NCBI GenBank assembly: GCA_902363125.1
Contig: CABIZD010000004.1
Coordinates: 62,001-126,000, forward strand
Reading direction: 5' to 3'
Origin: Coriobacteriaceae bacterium
GTDB lineage: Bacteria > Actinomycetota > Coriobacteriia > Coriobacteriales > Coriobacteriaceae
Length of the DNA stretch: 64,000 bases
Below are positions 16,398 to 24,875 of the stretch, in pieces. Under the pieces are notes generated by a model that saw only the letters and a program-made list of their open reading frames with translations, searched no databases and was not told the DNA's origin. The translations under genes were made by a program, and so were the position numbers. Position 1 is the first letter of the stretch, and every line of letters starts with the position of its first letter.

Positions 16398-17024
16398 TTA
16401 TGCAAGCACCTCCCCGAAGTGAGCGGCGATGTCGGCGGGCATCAGCACGGCGTTGTTGTTGACGAGATCGTAGGTGTTGGCCTCGTCAGCGGTGATGATG
16501 AACGTCTTGGGAATGTTGCGGAACGACAGGTAGGCGTTGACGTCCTCATCGCGAACGATGATGGTCAGACGCTTGCCCTCAAGGCCGAGAGCCTTGAGCA
16601 TGGCGACGGCAGCCTTGGTGGAAGGCTTCTCGAAGCCGTAGTCGTCGACGAGCACGAGCTCGCCATCGGCCAGCTTGGCGGACAGCGCGGAGCGCATAGC
16701 CAGCTTGACCTCCTTGTTGTTCATACGCTTAGCGTAGGAACGGGGCTTGGGGGCGAAGACAACGCCACCGTGACGCCACTGGGCAGCACGGATGGAACCC
16801 TGGCGGGCACGGCCGGTGCCCTTCTGACGCCAAGGCTTCTTGCCGCCACCGGAAACCTCAGAGCGGCCCTTAGCGGACTGGGTGCCCTGACGCCAAGAGG
16901 CCATCTGGCACTTGACGATGTGGTGCATAACGTGGATGTTCGGCTCGATGCCGTACACCTCAGCGGCGAGCTCGGCCTCGGCGACCTTCTTGCCCTCGCT
17001 GTTCTTTACTTCAAACTTTGCCAT
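16398..17024 (-). CDS. rplD: 50S ribosomal protein L4 (uL4)
   Basis: 208 residues. SAKGRSEVSGGGKKPWRQKGTGRARQGSIRAAQWRHGGVVFAPKPRSY is the conserved tunnel-facing loop. In E. coli, L4 represses its own operon through the leader RNA; whether it does so here is unknown, but the leader ahead of rplC is long and structured. Confidence 0.97.
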   Translation of the reverse strand: MAKFEVKNSEGKKVAEAELAAEVYGIEPNIHVMHHIVKCQMASWRQGTQSAKGRSEVSGGGKKPWRQKGTGRARQGSIRAAQWRHGGVVFAPKPRSYAKRMNNKEVKLAMRSALSAKLADGELVLVDDYGFEKPSTKAAVAMLKALGLEGKRLTIIVRDEDVNAYLSFRNIPKTFIITADEANTYDLVNNNAVLMPADIAAHFGEVLA

Positions 17025-17070
17025 TTAAGTGTTCTCCTTGGTATGACGCTGGGCTAAATGGGCTGGGCCC

Positions 17071-17691
17071 TTAGGCCATACGGATGGCGACGAGACCATT
17101 CTTGGCACCCGGGACAGCGCCCTTGACCAAGATGAGGTTCTGCTCGGCATCGATGCGGACAACGGAAAGGTTCTTGACGGTAACGCGCTCGTTACCCATG
17201 TGACCGGCCATCTTGACGCCCTTGAGGACGCGCGCAGGATAGGCGCACTGACCGATAGAACCGGGGTGACGCTGGAAGTGAGAACCATGCGTCATAGGAC
17301 CGCGGCGCTGACCCCAGCGCTTGATGCGACCCTGGAAGCCCTTACCCTTGGAGGTACCGATGACGTCGACCTTCTCGACATCAGCGAAATCAGCGACGGT
17401 GACGACCTCGCCGACCTTGTGCTCCTCGCCGTTCTCGACGCGGACCTCACGAAGGAAGCGGACAGGCTCGACGCCAGCCTTGGCGAAGTGACCAGCCATG
17501 GGCTTGTTCACGTTCTTGGCCTTGATGTCGCCGAAACCGATCTGGACGGCGTCATAGCCGTCGGTTGCCTGAGTTTTAACCTGCGAGACAGCGCAGGGGC
17601 CAGCCTGGATGACCGTGACGGGAACGACGTTGTCGTCCTCGTCCCAAACCTGGGTCATGCCAATCTTGCGGCCGAGAATCATGCTGATCAA
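17071..17691 (-). CDS. rplC: 50S ribosomal protein L3 (uL3)
   Basis: 206 residues. [33 protein letters not shown] and [33 protein letters not shown], including the glutamine methylation region, identify L3. A TTG start at 17691 gives the family-like MIS-ILGRKIG opening; the ATG at 17682 is the alternative. Neither has a strong ribosome site. It is the first gene of this operon because rpsJ, its usual predecessor, lies 14 kb away in the rpsL operon. The roughly 250-nt upstream region holds the leader motif and the first long hairpin element. Confidence 0.96.
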   Translation of the reverse strand: MISMILGRKIGMTQVWDEDDNVVPVTVIQAGPCAVSQVKTQATDGYDAVQIGFGDIKAKNVNKPMAGHFAKAGVEPVRFLREVRVENGEEHKVGEVVTVADFADVEKVDVIGTSKGKGFQGRIKRWGQRRGPMTHGSHFQRHPGSIGQCAYPARVLKGVKMAGHMGNERVTVKNLSVVRIDAEQNLILVKGAVPGAKNGLVAIRMA

Positions 17692-17875
17692 GATATGATC
17701 CCAACTCTCGCGTGGTCTTGGGACAATGCGTACACCACCGAGCGTACGCCCCTAGAGGACCACTACTTACACGACGTGCTCCCCAGCCTTGTATTTCGCC
17801 CGGACTACCTGACAACCCTATTAAGCAGGCATTTTGTCCAGCCAGAATACTCCCCTGGTTACACACAGCTGTTTA

Positions 17876-17899
17876 GTATACACGGCTGCGGGCGTATCC
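17876..17899 (-). promoter_or_regulatory. 24-nt leader motif, rplC copy
   Basis: Minus strand GGATACGCCCGCAGCC then GTGTATAC. 21/24 identity to 16011-16034; its GGATACGCCCG half also recurs ahead of rpsL (35159-35182). It lies 185 nt upstream of the rplC start codon. It may be the transcript's 5' end or a protein site. Confidence 0.6.
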
Positions 17900-17943
17900 A
17901 TCGAGATTCATATTTCACTCACATTGTTTACGCAGGTAAAGTG

Positions 17944-18121
17944 CGTGGCACGTTCCCAGTGTGCGGCGGAGGGGGCGGGCCTGAGACATATTAAGGTTGC
18001 TGCTCTACAGTCCTGCTCACGACGGAGAGCACATTAAGTGCTCTCCTGTTCGTGCGGAACTCGCGACAACCTTAATATGTCTCAGGCCCGCCCCCCTCCG
18101 CCGCACACTGGGAACGCCACG
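17944..18121. repeat. Long hairpin element 1, upstream of rplC
   Basis: Arms 17951-17999 and 18067-18116 pair at 49 of 50 positions; five more pairs follow across a 2-nt bulge. The 67-nt core contains CAGTCCTG, the hairpin GGAGAGCAC-ATTAA-GTGCTCTCC and GTGCGGAACTCGCGA. The same core occurs at 35279-35345 and in diverged form at 48266-48329. It lies 30 bp after the phosphatase gene and 252 bp before rplC, in the direction of transcription. Confidence 0.9.
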
Positions 18122-18151
18122 TTGATGTCTGCTAAACCTTGCTCGCTCAGG

Positions 18152-18778
18152 CTAATGACTTTGTTGGGGGTCCACTATTTGCTGGAGGGTGAACTTGCAT
18201 TGGGACGGTTCGCCTTCTGCTTGTGGCTTTGCCTCATCGAAATCGAAGATCATGATGGCGCAGTTGGGGAGTTTTGTTGGGAGCTCGAAGCCCTCTGGGG
18301 CTGCGGCCTTGATAAATTGGCGGCTGGCGCTGCCGTGGCTTACTGCTAGAAGGGTTTCGATGCCCTCGGAGCCCATGATATTGGTAAGCGCATCCACCAT
18401 ACGTTCTTGCAGCGCCTGGCTTCCTTCTCCTCCGAAGGGGACCAGGTCCTCGCCCGGATCCCAGACGTCGGTGGGCAGCGCGCCGTGCGGGCCTTCTTCG
18501 AAGGAGCCGTAGCAGCGCTCGATAATGCCTTCGCAGGGCTCGGCTGCTGCGTCCGGGCCGAGGAGCTCGCATGCGACGAGACTTGCCGTGTCCATGGCTC
18601 GGCCTAAGGGTGATGAGACCACTTTGTCGGGGACGACGCCGTGGGCTTTGAGCCATGCGGCTGCCATCCCGGCTTGCTGACGGCCTAAGTCGGTGAGCGG
18701 TGAATCGCAGCGGCCCTGGACCAGCTTTTTGACGTTGAACTCCGTCTGACCGTGGCGGAGTAGATACAGCTTCTTCAT
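18152..18778 (-). CDS. Histidine phosphatase family protein (phosphoglycerate mutase-like)
   Basis: 208 residues. The N-terminal LLRHGQTEFN carries the catalytic RHG (His9), and GSEGIETLLAVSHGSASRQFIKAA has the second catalytic histidine. These belong to the cofactor-dependent PGM/broad phosphatase superfamily. The specific substrate cannot be inferred; the sequence is closer to broad phosphatases than to glycolytic GpmA. AAGGGGAG precedes the ATG. It follows the CDF transporter gene by 39 bp on the same strand, so the two may be cotranscribed. Confidence 0.88.
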   Translation of the reverse strand: MKKLYLLRHGQTEFNVKKLVQGRCDSPLTDLGRQQAGMAAAWLKAHGVVPDKVVSSPLGRAMDTASLVACELLGPDAAAEPCEGIIERCYGSFEEGPHGALPTDVWDPGEDLVPFGGEGSQALQERMVDALTNIMGSEGIETLLAVSHGSASRQFIKAAAPEGFELPTKLPNCAIMIFDFDEAKPQAEGEPSQCKFTLQQIVDPQQSH

Positions 18779-18817
18779 GCTCTCCCCTTCTGCATAACCT
18801 GCTTTGCCGGCATAGCC

Positions 18818-19972
18818 TTACTCGTGGGTATGCCCTACGTAGTCTTCGTCGATCGTAATCTTGGCAATCGACTTGGGATATTCCGATTCGACCCGTTGTG
18901 TCAGCGCGTGCTTTACGTCTTCGGCACTCATCTGCAGATCCGAGGGACGCACGCAGTCAAAGATCACGTTGGTGTGCGTAGGACCCGGCACGCAGCGCAG
19001 GTCATGAATCGAGAGGCGGCTATCGATCTCCTGGGCCATGGCGTGAATGCGCAAGCGCATGCTCGCCAGCTTGGGGTCATCGGTCACGATGGGATCGTAG
19101 TGAAGCGTAACGATCATGCCGTCTTCGTCCCTAAACGACTGCTCGATGTTATCGAGCGTGTCGTGACTTTCCAACGGGCTGTCCTCGGCCGCCATCTCGG
19201 CATGCGCACTTGCAAACTTCCTGCCCGGGCCGTAGTCGTGAACCATCAAATCGTGAACGCCCAAAACGCCGGGATAGCTCATGATCTTGTCTCGAATGTG
19301 CTTGACCAGCTTAGGATCGGGCGACTGGCCCAAAAGCGGGCTCACCGTATCCTGGATGAGCTCAAAACCGCTCCAGCCAATATAGGCGCCAACGGCAAGG
19401 CCGACCCATGCGTCAAGATTGATGTGCGTCACCTGCGAAACAATTGCGCACGCCAACACGGCGCCTGTGGCAAGGACATCGTTCTTGGAATCCTGCGCGG
19501 TCGCATGCAGCGTCTCGGACTCAATGCGATCGCCGAGCTTTTGGTTGAGGGCCGCCATCCACAGCTTTACAACCATCGAAAGTGCCAGGACCGCCACCAG
19601 GGCAAGCGAGAACTCGACAGGCTCCGGGTTGACAATACGCTCCACCGAGGACTTCACCAGTTCGATGCCAATAAGCAGCACGAGCGCCGCCACGACCAAA
19701 CCCGAGAGATACTCGTAGCGACCGTGGCCGTAAGGATGCTCGGGGTCGGCCGGCTTGCTCGCCAGCTTAAAGCCCAGCACGCTCACGATATTCGAGCTTG
19801 CATCGGACAGGTTGTTCATGGCATCCGCCACAATCGAAACCGATCCCGACAGCACGCCAATTACGCCCTTCGCAGCGCATAGTGCCACATTGGCGAGAAT
19901 ACACACCACGCCCGTCAACGTGCCCACGCGCGCACGGTCGCCCTGCGCACGCTTAACAATCCACTCGACCAT
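18818..19972 (-). CDS. Cation diffusion facilitator (CDF) family metal transporter
   Basis: 384 residues. Six transmembrane segments in the first 220 residues include SVSIVADAMNNLSDASSN and LDAWVGLAVGAYIGWSG. The metal site histidine/aspartate pattern (NNLSDASSN, HATAQDSKNDVLA) is present. The C-terminal cytoplasmic domain (HDLMVHDYGPGRKFASAHAEMAA) is the CDF dimerisation/metal-sensing fold, with a further extension of about 80 residues that ends YVGHTHE. It exports divalent metals such as Zn, Fe or Mn in exchange for protons; the metal is not certain. Confidence 0.9.
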   Translation of the reverse strand: MVEWIVKRAQGDRARVGTLTGVVCILANVALCAAKGVIGVLSGSVSIVADAMNNLSDASSNIVSVLGFKLASKPADPEHPYGHGRYEYLSGLVVAALVLLIGIELVKSSVERIVNPEPVEFSLALVAVLALSMVVKLWMAALNQKLGDRIESETLHATAQDSKNDVLATGAVLACAIVSQVTHINLDAWVGLAVGAYIGWSGFELIQDTVSPLLGQSPDPKLVKHIRDKIMSYPGVLGVHDLMVHDYGPGRKFASAHAEMAAEDSPLESHDTLDNIEQSFRDEDGMIVTLHYDPIVTDDPKLASMRLRIHAMAQEIDSRLSIHDLRCVPGPTHTNVIFDCVRPSDLQMSAEDVKHALTQRVESEYPKSIAKITIDEDYVGHTHE

Positions 19973-20051
19973 CTACATCCGCCCCCACGGTACTACCTAT
20001 ATATCTATTGCTCAAACGGATTGTAGTGTAGCCACTTTGTCCCCCAGATAC

Positions 20052-20085
20052 AAAAAAGGCCGCAACCCACACGGGCCACGGCCTT
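20052..20085 (-). terminator. Terminator after the PTS IIC gene
   Basis: On the minus strand AAGGCCGTGGCCC...GGGTTGCGGCCTT is followed by TTTTTT, 39 bp after the IIC stop. Confidence 0.88.
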
Positions 20086-20123
20086 GGAATATGGCAAAGG
20101 AATCGTCCTTGTGTCGCACAGGT

Positions 20124-21338
20124 TTACGCGCTTACTTCGGCCACGCTCTTCGAGGTTTCGGGTGAATCGGCTCCGTCCCCCGTCGTCTGTCCCTTCGCCG
20201 GCACCACGCCAAAGCAGTAGCTCAGCGCCGCAGACACCGCAAATGCCACACCGCCGGCAGCGCAGCACCACAGCAGGTTCGAGATGCCGCCCGTGGCAAA
20301 GCCAATGACCATAAGGACATTCGTCATGCCGATGGTATAGGCCGTAACGTGGCCCACGGCCGCAACAAGGCCTCCGACGGCGCCGCCAATGGCCATGCAC
20401 GTCAGGCACCTGCCATATTTAAAGCCGCAACCGTACAGCGCCGGCTCGCTTACGCCGCCAAGAACACCCGAGATTGAATAGCCCAGCATGAGCGCCTTCT
20501 CGTCCTTATCCGCAACGCGAAGCGACGCGCCAAAGGGCATGCCCCAAACGGCGAACGTTGCCATCGTCGCGGCGATCAGGATGCACGAATCCGTTCCCAC
20601 ACTCATAAACTGCGCATAGGCGAGCGATAGGACAACGTTGCTGACGCCGGCGATCTTTAGGAACTCCCAGCCCGCAGCAAGCCCCATGAGCGTGAGCAGC
20701 GACACGATGCCACCGGAATTGCCAAGCATAAACATAAGCTGGCCCAACAGCATGCCCAGATAGCTGCCCGCCGGCGCCGTAATACACAGCGAAACCGGAA
20801 CCATGACAAGCATGGTCGCAAACGGAACGAACGAAAACGCCACGGCCTTAGGGATAACGCGCTTAAAGAAACACTCCACTCGCCATAGCACGGGCACCGA
20901 GATGAGAACCGGAATAACAGTCGTCGTGTAATCGTTGACCGGCGCAGGAAGCAGACCATACACGGAAGTCATCGATGCCCCCGTCGTCGATGCGGCATCG
21001 ACAAGCTTGAGTAAATCGGGTGCAATCAATACGCCGCCCAGCATCATGCCCAGCTGCTCCGAGCAACCGAGCTGGCGGGCGGCCGCCCAACCAAGATAAA
21101 TGGGCAAAAAGTAGTAGCCGGCGTTATAGAGCCAACTGTAGAACAGGCGATAGATATCGGAATCGGCAGACCACAGGCCCAGCATGCCTTCGCCCATAAT
21201 GACAGCGACGGTGCGGAACAACGCCGCGCAGACAATAAACGGCAGCGCCGACATCATGCTTTTGGACAGATAGTCCACCACGGCCATGGCGTTTGATGAA
21301 ACCGACGTTGTAAACGAGGTGTTAGAAACTTGTAGCAT
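20124..21338 (-). CDS. PTS transporter subunit IIC (glucoside/sucrose type), stand-alone
   Basis: 404 residues with about ten hydrophobic segments. FVVCAALFR-type membrane stretches and the motif GVSEPALYGCGFKYG match the EIIC domain of the glucose/beta-glucoside/sucrose superfamily (G-I-x-E-P-A-x-Y-G). There is no attached IIB or IIA domain. Start at 21338 (MLQVSNTS) follows GAAAGG; a longer open frame to 21638 is antisense noise inside accDA. Membrane-bound sugar channel that would need IIB and IIA from elsewhere; a stand-alone IIA is at 57716. The gene lies 40 bp downstream of accDA on the same strand. Substrate unknown. Confidence 0.85.
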   Translation of the reverse strand: MLQVSNTSFTTSVSSNAMAVVDYLSKSMMSALPFIVCAALFRTVAVIMGEGMLGLWSADSDIYRLFYSWLYNAGYYFLPIYLGWAAARQLGCSEQLGMMLGGVLIAPDLLKLVDAASTTGASMTSVYGLLPAPVNDYTTTVIPVLISVPVLWRVECFFKRVIPKAVAFSFVPFATMLVMVPVSLCITAPAGSYLGMLLGQLMFMLGNSGGIVSLLTLMGLAAGWEFLKIAGVSNVVLSLAYAQFMSVGTDSCILIAATMATFAVWGMPFGASLRVADKDEKALMLGYSISGVLGGVSEPALYGCGFKYGRCLTCMAIGGAVGGLVAAVGHVTAYTIGMTNVLMVIGFATGGISNLLWCCAAGGVAFAVSAALSYCFGVVPAKGQTTGDGADSPETSKSVAEVSA

Positions 21339-21378
21339 GGAATGCCTTTCCCAATATGACATGCGGGCTGTCCCTTTG

Positions 21379-23103
21379 TCACATCGTGCGGTACTGACCG
21401 ATTGCGCGGTACTTTTCGTAGCGGAGGTTTGTGAGGGTCGCGTCGTCGAGCTGCCCAAGCGCATCGAAGGCATCAAATGCCGAGGACATGACGGCACCGG
21501 CGATCTCCTCATGCGACAGGCCTTTATCGTCAACAATGCCGTCGATGATGCCGAGCGCCAGCAGATCGGGGGCCGTGAGCTTAAGCGCCTCGGCGGCCTC
21601 ATTCGCGCGCTCGGTATCCTTCCACAGGATCGACGCACAGGCCTCGGGGCTCACGACCGAATAGGCCGAGCTCGAGAGCATCAGGATGCGGTCGGCCACG
21701 GACAGCGCCAGCGCGCCACCAGAGCCGCCCTCGCCTGTCACCACCGAGACAATCGGCGTCTTAAGGCCGCTCATCTCCATGAGGTTCTGGGCAATCGCCT
21801 CACCCTGGCCGCGTTCCTCGGCACCGATGCCGCAAAACGCGCCCGAAGTATCGACCAGGCACAGAACCGGTCGACCAAACTTTTCGGCCTGGCGCATCAG
21901 GCGACGCGCTTTGCGGTAGCCCTCGGGATGTGCCATACCAAAGTTGCGACGCATGCGCTCTTTGGTCGTGGTGCCGCGCTCGATGGCGATGACCGTTACG
22001 GGGCGTCCGTCTTTCCAGCCAATGCCAGCCACCACAGCAGCGTCGTCGCCAAAGTAGCGGTCGCCGTGCAGCTCCACAAATCCATCCAGGCCCAGCGAGA
22101 TCATCTCGCCCGCCGTGGCGCGATCTGCCGAGCGGGTCTGCTTGACAATCTCGAGCGCGGTTTTTGGTGCGGCCGAGCGCTTGAACAAGTATCCCAGCTT
22201 TTTGCCGCGGCGACCCGTATGCACGATCTCATGCGGTGCCCCCAGGCCGGGCGCGTGCCCTTCGTGCAGCGCCAGCAGCTCGCCTACCGTGAGCGCAATC
22301 TCGCCACGCGGAACAACGGCATCGCAAAAGCCGTGCTCCAGCAAAAACTCGGAGCGCTGGAATCCCTTGGGCAGGCGCTTGTGCATGTTCTGCTCGATCA
22401 CGCGCGGGCCGGCAAATGCCGTCAGGGCATCGGGCTCGGCCAGGATAATGTCGCCCTCCATGGCAAAGCTCGCGGTTACGCCTCCGGTCGTGGGGTCGGT
22501 GAGCACCGTGATATACAGGCCGCCCGCCTCGCTGTGGCGCCTAACCGCCGCAGAAATCTTGGCCATCTGCATAAGCGAGGTCACGCCCTCCTGCATGCGC
22601 GCACCGCCCGAAACGGTAAAGCCGACAACCGGCAATCCCAGCTCGGTCGCACGCTCAAATGTGCGACAGATCTTCTCGCCCACCACGGAGCCCATCGAGC
22701 CCATCATAAAGTTGGCGTCCATAAAGAAGAGCGCGGTATCGCAACCGCAGATTTTGCCCCTGCCGCACACAACGGCATCGCGCTCGCCCGAACGCTCGCT
22801 CACGCTCTTGAGCTTGTCGGCATAGCCGGGAAACGAGAGGAAGTCCTCCGACGCCAGATTGGCATCCCATTCCTCAAACGTGCCCTCGTCGACCGTCATG
22901 CGCATGCGCGCGCGACCGCTCACGCGAAAGTGTTTGCCGCAACGAGGGCAGACCTCGAGGTTGTCGTGTAGGCGTGCCTCATCGATCACGCGGCGGCACT
23001 CCGGGCACTTGATAAACACGTGGCGCGCGGGAAACTCGGCGCACGACTCGGTCATCGGTCCCTCGAGGACGTTGACCGTCTTCGCTTTTCTATTCATCAG
23101 CAT
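21379..23103 (-). CDS. accDA: Acetyl-CoA carboxylase carboxyltransferase, fused beta-alpha subunits
   Basis: 574 residues. The AccD half begins with the zinc finger CPEC...CPRC (Cys33, 36, 52, 55) and has VVGFTVSGGARMQEG and PTTGGVTASFAM. The AccA half (about 315-574) has DGFVELHGDRYFGDDAAVVAGIG and GEGGSGGALALSVADRILML. A single chain thus replaces the usual alpha2beta2 pair; it transfers CO2 from carboxybiotin on AccB to acetyl-CoA giving malonyl-CoA. The start overlaps the accC end by 14 bp; ATG at 23055 (MTESCAEF), after GAGGGA, is an alternative. Last gene of the fatty acid operon. Confidence 0.95.
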   Translation of the reverse strand: MLMNRKAKTVNVLEGPMTESCAEFPARHVFIKCPECRRVIDEARLHDNLEVCPRCGKHFRVSGRARMRMTVDEGTFEEWDANLASEDFLSFPGYADKLKSVSERSGERDAVVCGRGKICGCDTALFFMDANFMMGSMGSVVGEKICRTFERATELGLPVVGFTVSGGARMQEGVTSLMQMAKISAAVRRHSEAGGLYITVLTDPTTGGVTASFAMEGDIILAEPDALTAFAGPRVIEQNMHKRLPKGFQRSEFLLEHGFCDAVVPRGEIALTVGELLALHEGHAPGLGAPHEIVHTGRRGKKLGYLFKRSAAPKTALEIVKQTRSADRATAGEMISLGLDGFVELHGDRYFGDDAAVVAGIGWKDGRPVTVIAIERGTTTKERMRRNFGMAHPEGYRKARRLMRQAEKFGRPVLCLVDTSGAFCGIGAEERGQGEAIAQNLMEMSGLKTPIVSVVTGEGGSGGALALSVADRILMLSSSAYSVVSPEACASILWKDTERANEAAEALKLTAPDLLALGIIDGIVDDKGLSHEEIAGAVMSSAFDAFDALGQLDDATLTNLRYEKYRAIGQYRTM

Positions 23104-24433
23104 AGAGATGCCCCATCAGATCGGTGTGATACATGCCCGACAAGAACTCGTCGTTTGCCAGCACGTCGAGCTGAAGCTCGCTGTTTTCGCTCACGCCCTC
23201 AATCACGAGCTCGCCCAGGGCCGAGCGCATCTTGCGAATGGCGCCGTCACGCGTGGGCGCACACACGATGAGCTTGCCAAGCATGGAGTCGTAGTACGGC
23301 GGAACGTTCGCACCGGTAAACATGGCGGAATCCCAGCGCACGCGCGGACCACCCGGCACACGCAACGCGGTGACCGTTCCGCATGACGGCAGAAAGTCCG
23401 GCGTTTCGGCATTGATGCGGCACTCCATGGCGTGGTTGCGGACCGGCATATCCTCCTGCTCAAAGGGCAGAGGCTGGCCGGCTGCCACGCGCAGCTGCCA
23501 CTTGACCAAGTCGGTATCGGTCACAAACTCCGTAACCGGATGCTCCACCTGCAAGCGCGTGTTCATTTCCATAAAGTAGAAATTGCCGTCGTCCGAATAC
23601 AGGAACTCGATGGTACCGGCTCCTTCGTAGCCGACGGCACGAGCCAGGTCACGCGCTGCCTTGTGCATGCGAGCACGAATGTCGTCGTGTCCGTCGAGGC
23701 ACGGCGCGGGGCTCTCCTCGATCAGCTTTTGGTTGCGACGCTGCACCGAGCACTCGCGCTCGCCAAGCGAAAACACATGGCCCTGCTTATCGGCCATAAT
23801 CTGCACCTCGACATGGTGCGCCGGCGCGACGAACTTCTCCATGTAGCACTCGCCGTCGCCAAAGACGGCCTCGCCCTCGGCACGCGCCTCGATGAACGCC
23901 TTTGCCGCATCTTCCACGCGCTCGACCTTGCGAATACCGCGACCGCCGCCACCTGCACGCGCCTTAATGAGCACGGGACAGCCAATGCGCTCGGCCTCGG
24001 CCGTTGCCTCCTCGGGGCTTTTGAGCAAATCGCAGCCCGGCACGATGGGCACGCCCGCCGCGGCAGCCGTTCGACGTGCGGCGTCCTTGTCGCCCATGCT
24101 GTCGATCACCTTGGCCGAAGGACCAACAAACGCCAGGCCATACTTGTCGCAGTCGCGCACGAAGCTCGCCTTCTCGGAAAAGAAGCCATAGCCGGGATGA
24201 ATTGCCTTAGCTCCCGACTTTACGGCACAGGTGAGCACGGCATCGTCGTTGAGGTAGCTCTCGGCAAGACGCGGGCCACCGATGCAATACGCCTCGTCGG
24301 CAAGCTGCACGTGCAGCGCGTCCGCATCGGCCGTGGAATAAACAGCGACGGTCTTGATGCCCATATCGCGGCACGCGCGGATAACACGGACCGCGACTTC
24401 GCCGCGGTTGGCGATGAGCACTTTGTCGAACAT
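23090..24433 (-). CDS. accC: Biotin carboxylase
   Basis: 447 residues, the normal length. MFDKVLIANRGEVAVRVIRACRDMG, the ATP-grasp glycine loop KARAGGGGRGIRKV, ECSVQRRNQKLIEESPAP and FLEMNTRLQVEHPVTE-type block (FYFMEMNTRLQVEHPVTEFV) are all present. It carboxylates biotin on AccB using ATP and bicarbonate. AAGGAAGG precedes the start at 24433. It sits between fabZ and accDA in the operon. Confidence 0.97.
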   Translation of the reverse strand: MFDKVLIANRGEVAVRVIRACRDMGIKTVAVYSTADADALHVQLADEAYCIGGPRLAESYLNDDAVLTCAVKSGAKAIHPGYGFFSEKASFVRDCDKYGLAFVGPSAKVIDSMGDKDAARRTAAAAGVPIVPGCDLLKSPEEATAEAERIGCPVLIKARAGGGGRGIRKVERVEDAAKAFIEARAEGEAVFGDGECYMEKFVAPAHHVEVQIMADKQGHVFSLGERECSVQRRNQKLIEESPAPCLDGHDDIRARMHKAARDLARAVGYEGAGTIEFLYSDDGNFYFMEMNTRLQVEHPVTEFVTDTDLVKWQLRVAAGQPLPFEQEDMPVRNHAMECRINAETPDFLPSCGTVTALRVPGGPRVRWDSAMFTGANVPPYYDSMLGKLIVCAPTRDGAIRKMRSALGELVIEGVSENSELQLDVLANDEFLSGMYHTDLMGHLYADE

Positions 24434-24443
24434 GAAGCCTTCC

Positions 24444-24875
24444 TTAACTTTCGTGCATGAGTGCAAAAGACATATCGGCGCGGCAGCAAACCTCACCGTT
24501 GACGCTCGCGGTGCCCGTCGCAAAGCGGAACGGCCCGCGCGCACGCGTGATGGAGCACACCAGATCAACCGTGTCGCCCGGGCGCACCGGACGCTTAAAG
24601 CGCACCTTGTCCAGACTCGTGTAGAACGGCGTCGCGCCGCGCGCCTCCTCATCGCCCATCAGCAGCACGCAGCAGTTCTGGGCGAGCATCTCGCACTGAA
24701 TCACGCCGGGGACGACCGGGTTTCCCGGAAAATGCCCCTGCAAAAAGTACTCGTCGCCCGTAATCGTAATCTTGCCGTGGGCCTCGTCGCCCACCAGCTC
24801 GGCTTCGTCGAGCAAAAGCATCGGCTCGCGATGCGGTAACAGCTTCTTGAGCTCTTCTTTGTTCACGGATATCAC
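24444..24875 (-). CDS. fabZ: 3-hydroxyacyl-ACP dehydratase
   Basis: 143 residues. The hot-dog fold motif GHFPGNPVVPGVIQCEM carries His48 and Glu62, the catalytic pair. LLPHREPMLLLDEA is typical of FabZ. It dehydrates 3-hydroxyacyl-ACP to trans-2-enoyl-ACP. GTG start at 24875 directly follows the accB stop; GTG at 24866, after AGGTGAT, is an equally good start and would shorten it by three residues. Confidence 0.94.
   Translation of the reverse strand: MISVNKEELKKLLPHREPMLLLDEAELVGDEAHGKITITGDEYFLQGHFPGNPVVPGVIQCEMLAQNCCVLLMGDEEARGATPFYTSLDKVRFKRPVRPGDTVDLVCSITRARGPFRFATGTASVNGEVCCRADMSFALMHES

Noticed and set aside
17944..18121. Simple terminator of the phosphatase gene
   Set aside because: The stem is far longer than any intrinsic terminator, there is no U-run, and the conserved branched core recurs ahead of two other ribosomal operons; termination may be a side effect.
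21339..21638. N-terminal extension of the PTS IIC frame
   Set aside because: It overlaps accDA in the opposite sense of the codon pattern (same strand, other frame) and has no membrane or PTS similarity; a ribosome site supports 21338.
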